Shown here in pieces: positions 62,401 to 64,000 of a stretch of 64,000 nt of DNA. The stretch comes from Sipunculus nudus (Eukaryota; Annelida; Sipuncula; Golfingiida; Sipunculidae), in contig CM049318.1 in the NCBI GenBank assembly GCA_026874595.1, positions 13,931,241 to 13,995,240 of the forward strand, in the 5' to 3' direction. The stretch's first letter is position 1. Each line of letters opens with the position of its first letter. Made by a program: the position numbers and the translations under genes. The notes beneath the pieces are model-generated. The model worked only from the letters and a program-made list of their open reading frames with translations, was not told the DNA's origin and did no database searches.

Positions 62401-62972
62401 CTGAATAAATACCAGACATGGTGCGAATACTTTGTAATTGTATTTAAATACAAATATGATTATGTACTCCATTATAAAATTTCTTGCATAAAGAATGGGA
62501 ATTCAGGTAAAAATGAAAGTATATGAATACTCATGCAAATACTTTCAAAATGTATTCATGAATGCATTCATGAACATATTCTTTAATATTATTTTAATAA
62601 TCATATCAGTTATATTTCATTTTAAAAAATCATATGATTCTCTTATTATTTTTAATAAAAATTATATTTGGGACAATATTTGTAATTTTTTTAATAAATA
62701 GTTAAACTCTTATATTATATGTTCTGCTTATAAGTTATATGGCCAAGTCAAAATCTGTGTGACAGTAGTACTCCATTTGTTAATAAAATAAATGAAATCA
62801 ATCCTCTTCCCTGTCTCCAAAGGTACTATCAAAATCATACATAAGCTAAACAACAACAACTCATAATACAGCTTATATTTATTACCACACAAAACCAGCA
62901 TGTGCCTCATTTCTAAATTATATTTTTTTATCATATATAACAGCTGAGCGTCGTGACCCATAGGTCCCTTGT
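59422..62972 (+). mobile_element. Helentron/HINE-like non-autonomous element, copy 3
   Basis: The 5' hairpin is at 59422-59450, followed by a short CCGT block. The 3' end at 62941-62972 is CAGCTGAGC, GACCCATAGGTC and CCTTGTTT. Two alternating internal unit types are visible: type A (CCCCAAGATCTCCTACCAAG, near 59548 and 60505) and type B (CTCCAAAATCCCCTACCATG, near 60217 and 61186), giving a period of about 665 bases. The sequence from 61.9 to 62.9 kb is AT-rich without recognised repeats and could be part of the element or unrelated. Confidence 0.52.
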
Positions 62973-62974
62973 TT

Positions 62975-63036
62975 AATCACCCACCATCATGCACAGTAAT
63001 TCACCGAGTGAACATTAGACCCCTGGGTCTCTTGTT
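62975..63036 (+). mobile_element. Isolated HINE-like 3' terminus
   Basis: AGACCCCTGGGTCT forms a short hairpin followed by CTTGTT at about 63016-63035, resembling the 3' end of the HINE-like copies and lying directly behind copy 3. It may be a remnant of a related element. Confidence 0.3.
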
Positions 63037-63416
63037 GGAACTTCTTACGGCAAGGGACTTGATAAGTCTATTGATACTTATTAAATATTTAAAAATAGAG
63101 AGATGGGGACACAAAACAGATCACTTGATTTCCCATTCTGCTATGACAGGAAAATCATGAAGAAATCTTATTACATCAGATTTTTTTTATAAATTTTAAA
63201 CAATTGCATTAACTTTGACAAAAATATATTTATATTTTAAAAAAAGAAAGGTTTAGGATCTTCCTGGATAAGTTATTTAGTATTATAAAAAATAGGGCCA
63301 CCCTGTGAATAAAGTTATAAATAAATAAAACACAACAAACCAGGTATGTTAGACTTTTTAATGATATATACACACGTGTAAAATAATGAACTGATATTGT
63401 TTCTGCCAGGCTTATT
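63037..63416. other. Downstream flank of ELP2
   Basis: AT-rich 3' flank or 3' UTR of the minus-strand ELP2. No canonical AATAAA was found on the minus strand immediately after the stop. Confidence 0.4.
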
Positions 63417-63567
63417 TTACTTCAGTGTGATGTTGTGTATTTTGACTGTATGGTCACTTCCACAGCTTGCTAGAAGTAGACTGTTGTCCGTGACCTCTGA
63501 ACTCTGTCTGACCTGGCCAAGAAGAGGCCTGAACTTTAACCTTTTCACTGTGAGATGATGAGCATTT
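63417..63567 (-). CDS. ELP2: ELP2, last coding exon (Elongator complex subunit 2, C-terminus), partial gene
   Basis: On the minus strand an acceptor CTGTCATTCCAG precedes an exon reading NAHHLTVKRLKFRPLLGQ, then NSLLLASCGSDHTVKIHNI, ending at TAA. This matches the C-terminal WD repeat of ELP2 (human SHTLAIRKLCW ... FASCGEDHTVKIHRV). ELP2 is one of the two WD40 scaffold subunits of Elongator, which modifies wobble uridines of tRNA. Its first base completes a codon whose other two bases lie in the preceding exon, beyond the window's right edge; 63568-64000 looks intronic. The gene converges on BARD1. Confidence 0.85.
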
Positions 63568-64000
63568 CTGGAATGACAGTTAAGGATAAATCTTGAGTAA
63601 TCATACATTCATCATGTATATTGTGTAACTGATCACCTATCACTGTGTTGGTTTTCCCTATTATTACTCTTCTAATTCAGCCTCATCATTCTACCATATT
63701 TTATCTCCTGACTTTTTAAATTTAAAATAAAAGTTCTGATGCCAGCAAAAGATGCCCAAAACCAAAATATCTTCTAAAATAATGGTCACTTAAACATCTA
63801 GTCTTGAGTGACTTCCTATATAGATGATCCTGAAATGTGCATTACTAGAACATAACAAGAATCCAGGCATGGCTATGAGAGTTGCCAGTCCACACCTAGT
63901 GGTTTACTCCAGTTTATTCCACCCTCCAGACTACCAAACGCCACCAACTGAGCAATGGAGAGTGCTGTGATTAGTTATAACTATTTGTACAATCCATGTT
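63568..64000 (-). other. Intron of ELP2
   Basis: Upstream of the last ELP2 exon on the minus strand. No further WD-repeat-like exon could be recognised before the window edge. Confidence 0.5.

Noticed and set aside
1-64000. CRISPR arrays, phage or bacterial systems
   Set aside because: The sequence is eukaryotic; the 22-base repeat at 48.4 kb has no unique spacers and is a minisatellite.

Overview
This window is eukaryotic, AT-rich and repeat-laden. It has spliced genes with GT-AG introns and no operons. The repeat content points to a mollusc, most likely a bivalve: non-autonomous elements with a 29-base terminal hairpin and a (CCGT)n block, a tRNA-derived SINE, and many small inverted-repeat elements. 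That assignment is inference from repeat style, not from a species-specific marker.

The main gene is a complete plus-strand BARD1 homologue (BRCA1-associated RING domain protein 1), reconstructed here as 11 coding exons from 35566 to 55886. The exons join to 3051 bases, 1016 residues plus a stop, with every phase consistent. Domain order is an N-terminal RING (zinc ligands C18/C21, C34/H36, C39/C42, C52/C55), a long basic low-complexity region in one 1.7 kb exon, four ankyrin repeats (about 654-770) and tandem BRCT domains (about 795-1012). All ten intron phases, and the lengths of exons 2, 5 and 6 (57, 81, 173), match the human exon structure as I remember it. The residues that read unmethylated H4K20 in the human ankyrin domain are conserved.

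Neighbours: a GC-richer, TATA-less promoter at about 35455-35500 (ETS and YY1 type motifs) also appears to drive an unidentified minus-strand gene, whose first exon (35362-35466) ends in a clean donor. Within BARD1 intron 1 a small plus-strand two-exon reading frame (36027-36577) is a candidate nested gene. At the right edge the last coding exon of ELP2 (Elongator subunit 2, WD repeat) lies on the minus strand (63417-63567), so BARD1 and ELP2 are convergent.

Layout: 1-35.3 kb is gene-poor sequence (intergenic, or introns of the minus-strand gene) carrying repeats: a Helentron/HINE-like element (10442-12326), a 290-base tandem array full of nuclear-receptor half-sites (13379-14995), a hAT-like element with a perfect 8-base target duplication (5914-6783) and a SINE (16984-17345). 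35.4-56 kb is BARD1; repeats account for most of introns 3 and 5. 57-59.4 kb is a second tandem/inverted repeat cluster, and 59.4-63 kb a third HINE-like copy. The most unusual points are the three-level nesting in BARD1 intron 5, the minisatellite that starts at the exon 5 splice donor and keeps the BARD1 frame open for 88 codons, the repeated copies of the exon 9 splice donor, and the repeat array rich in nuclear-receptor-type sites.
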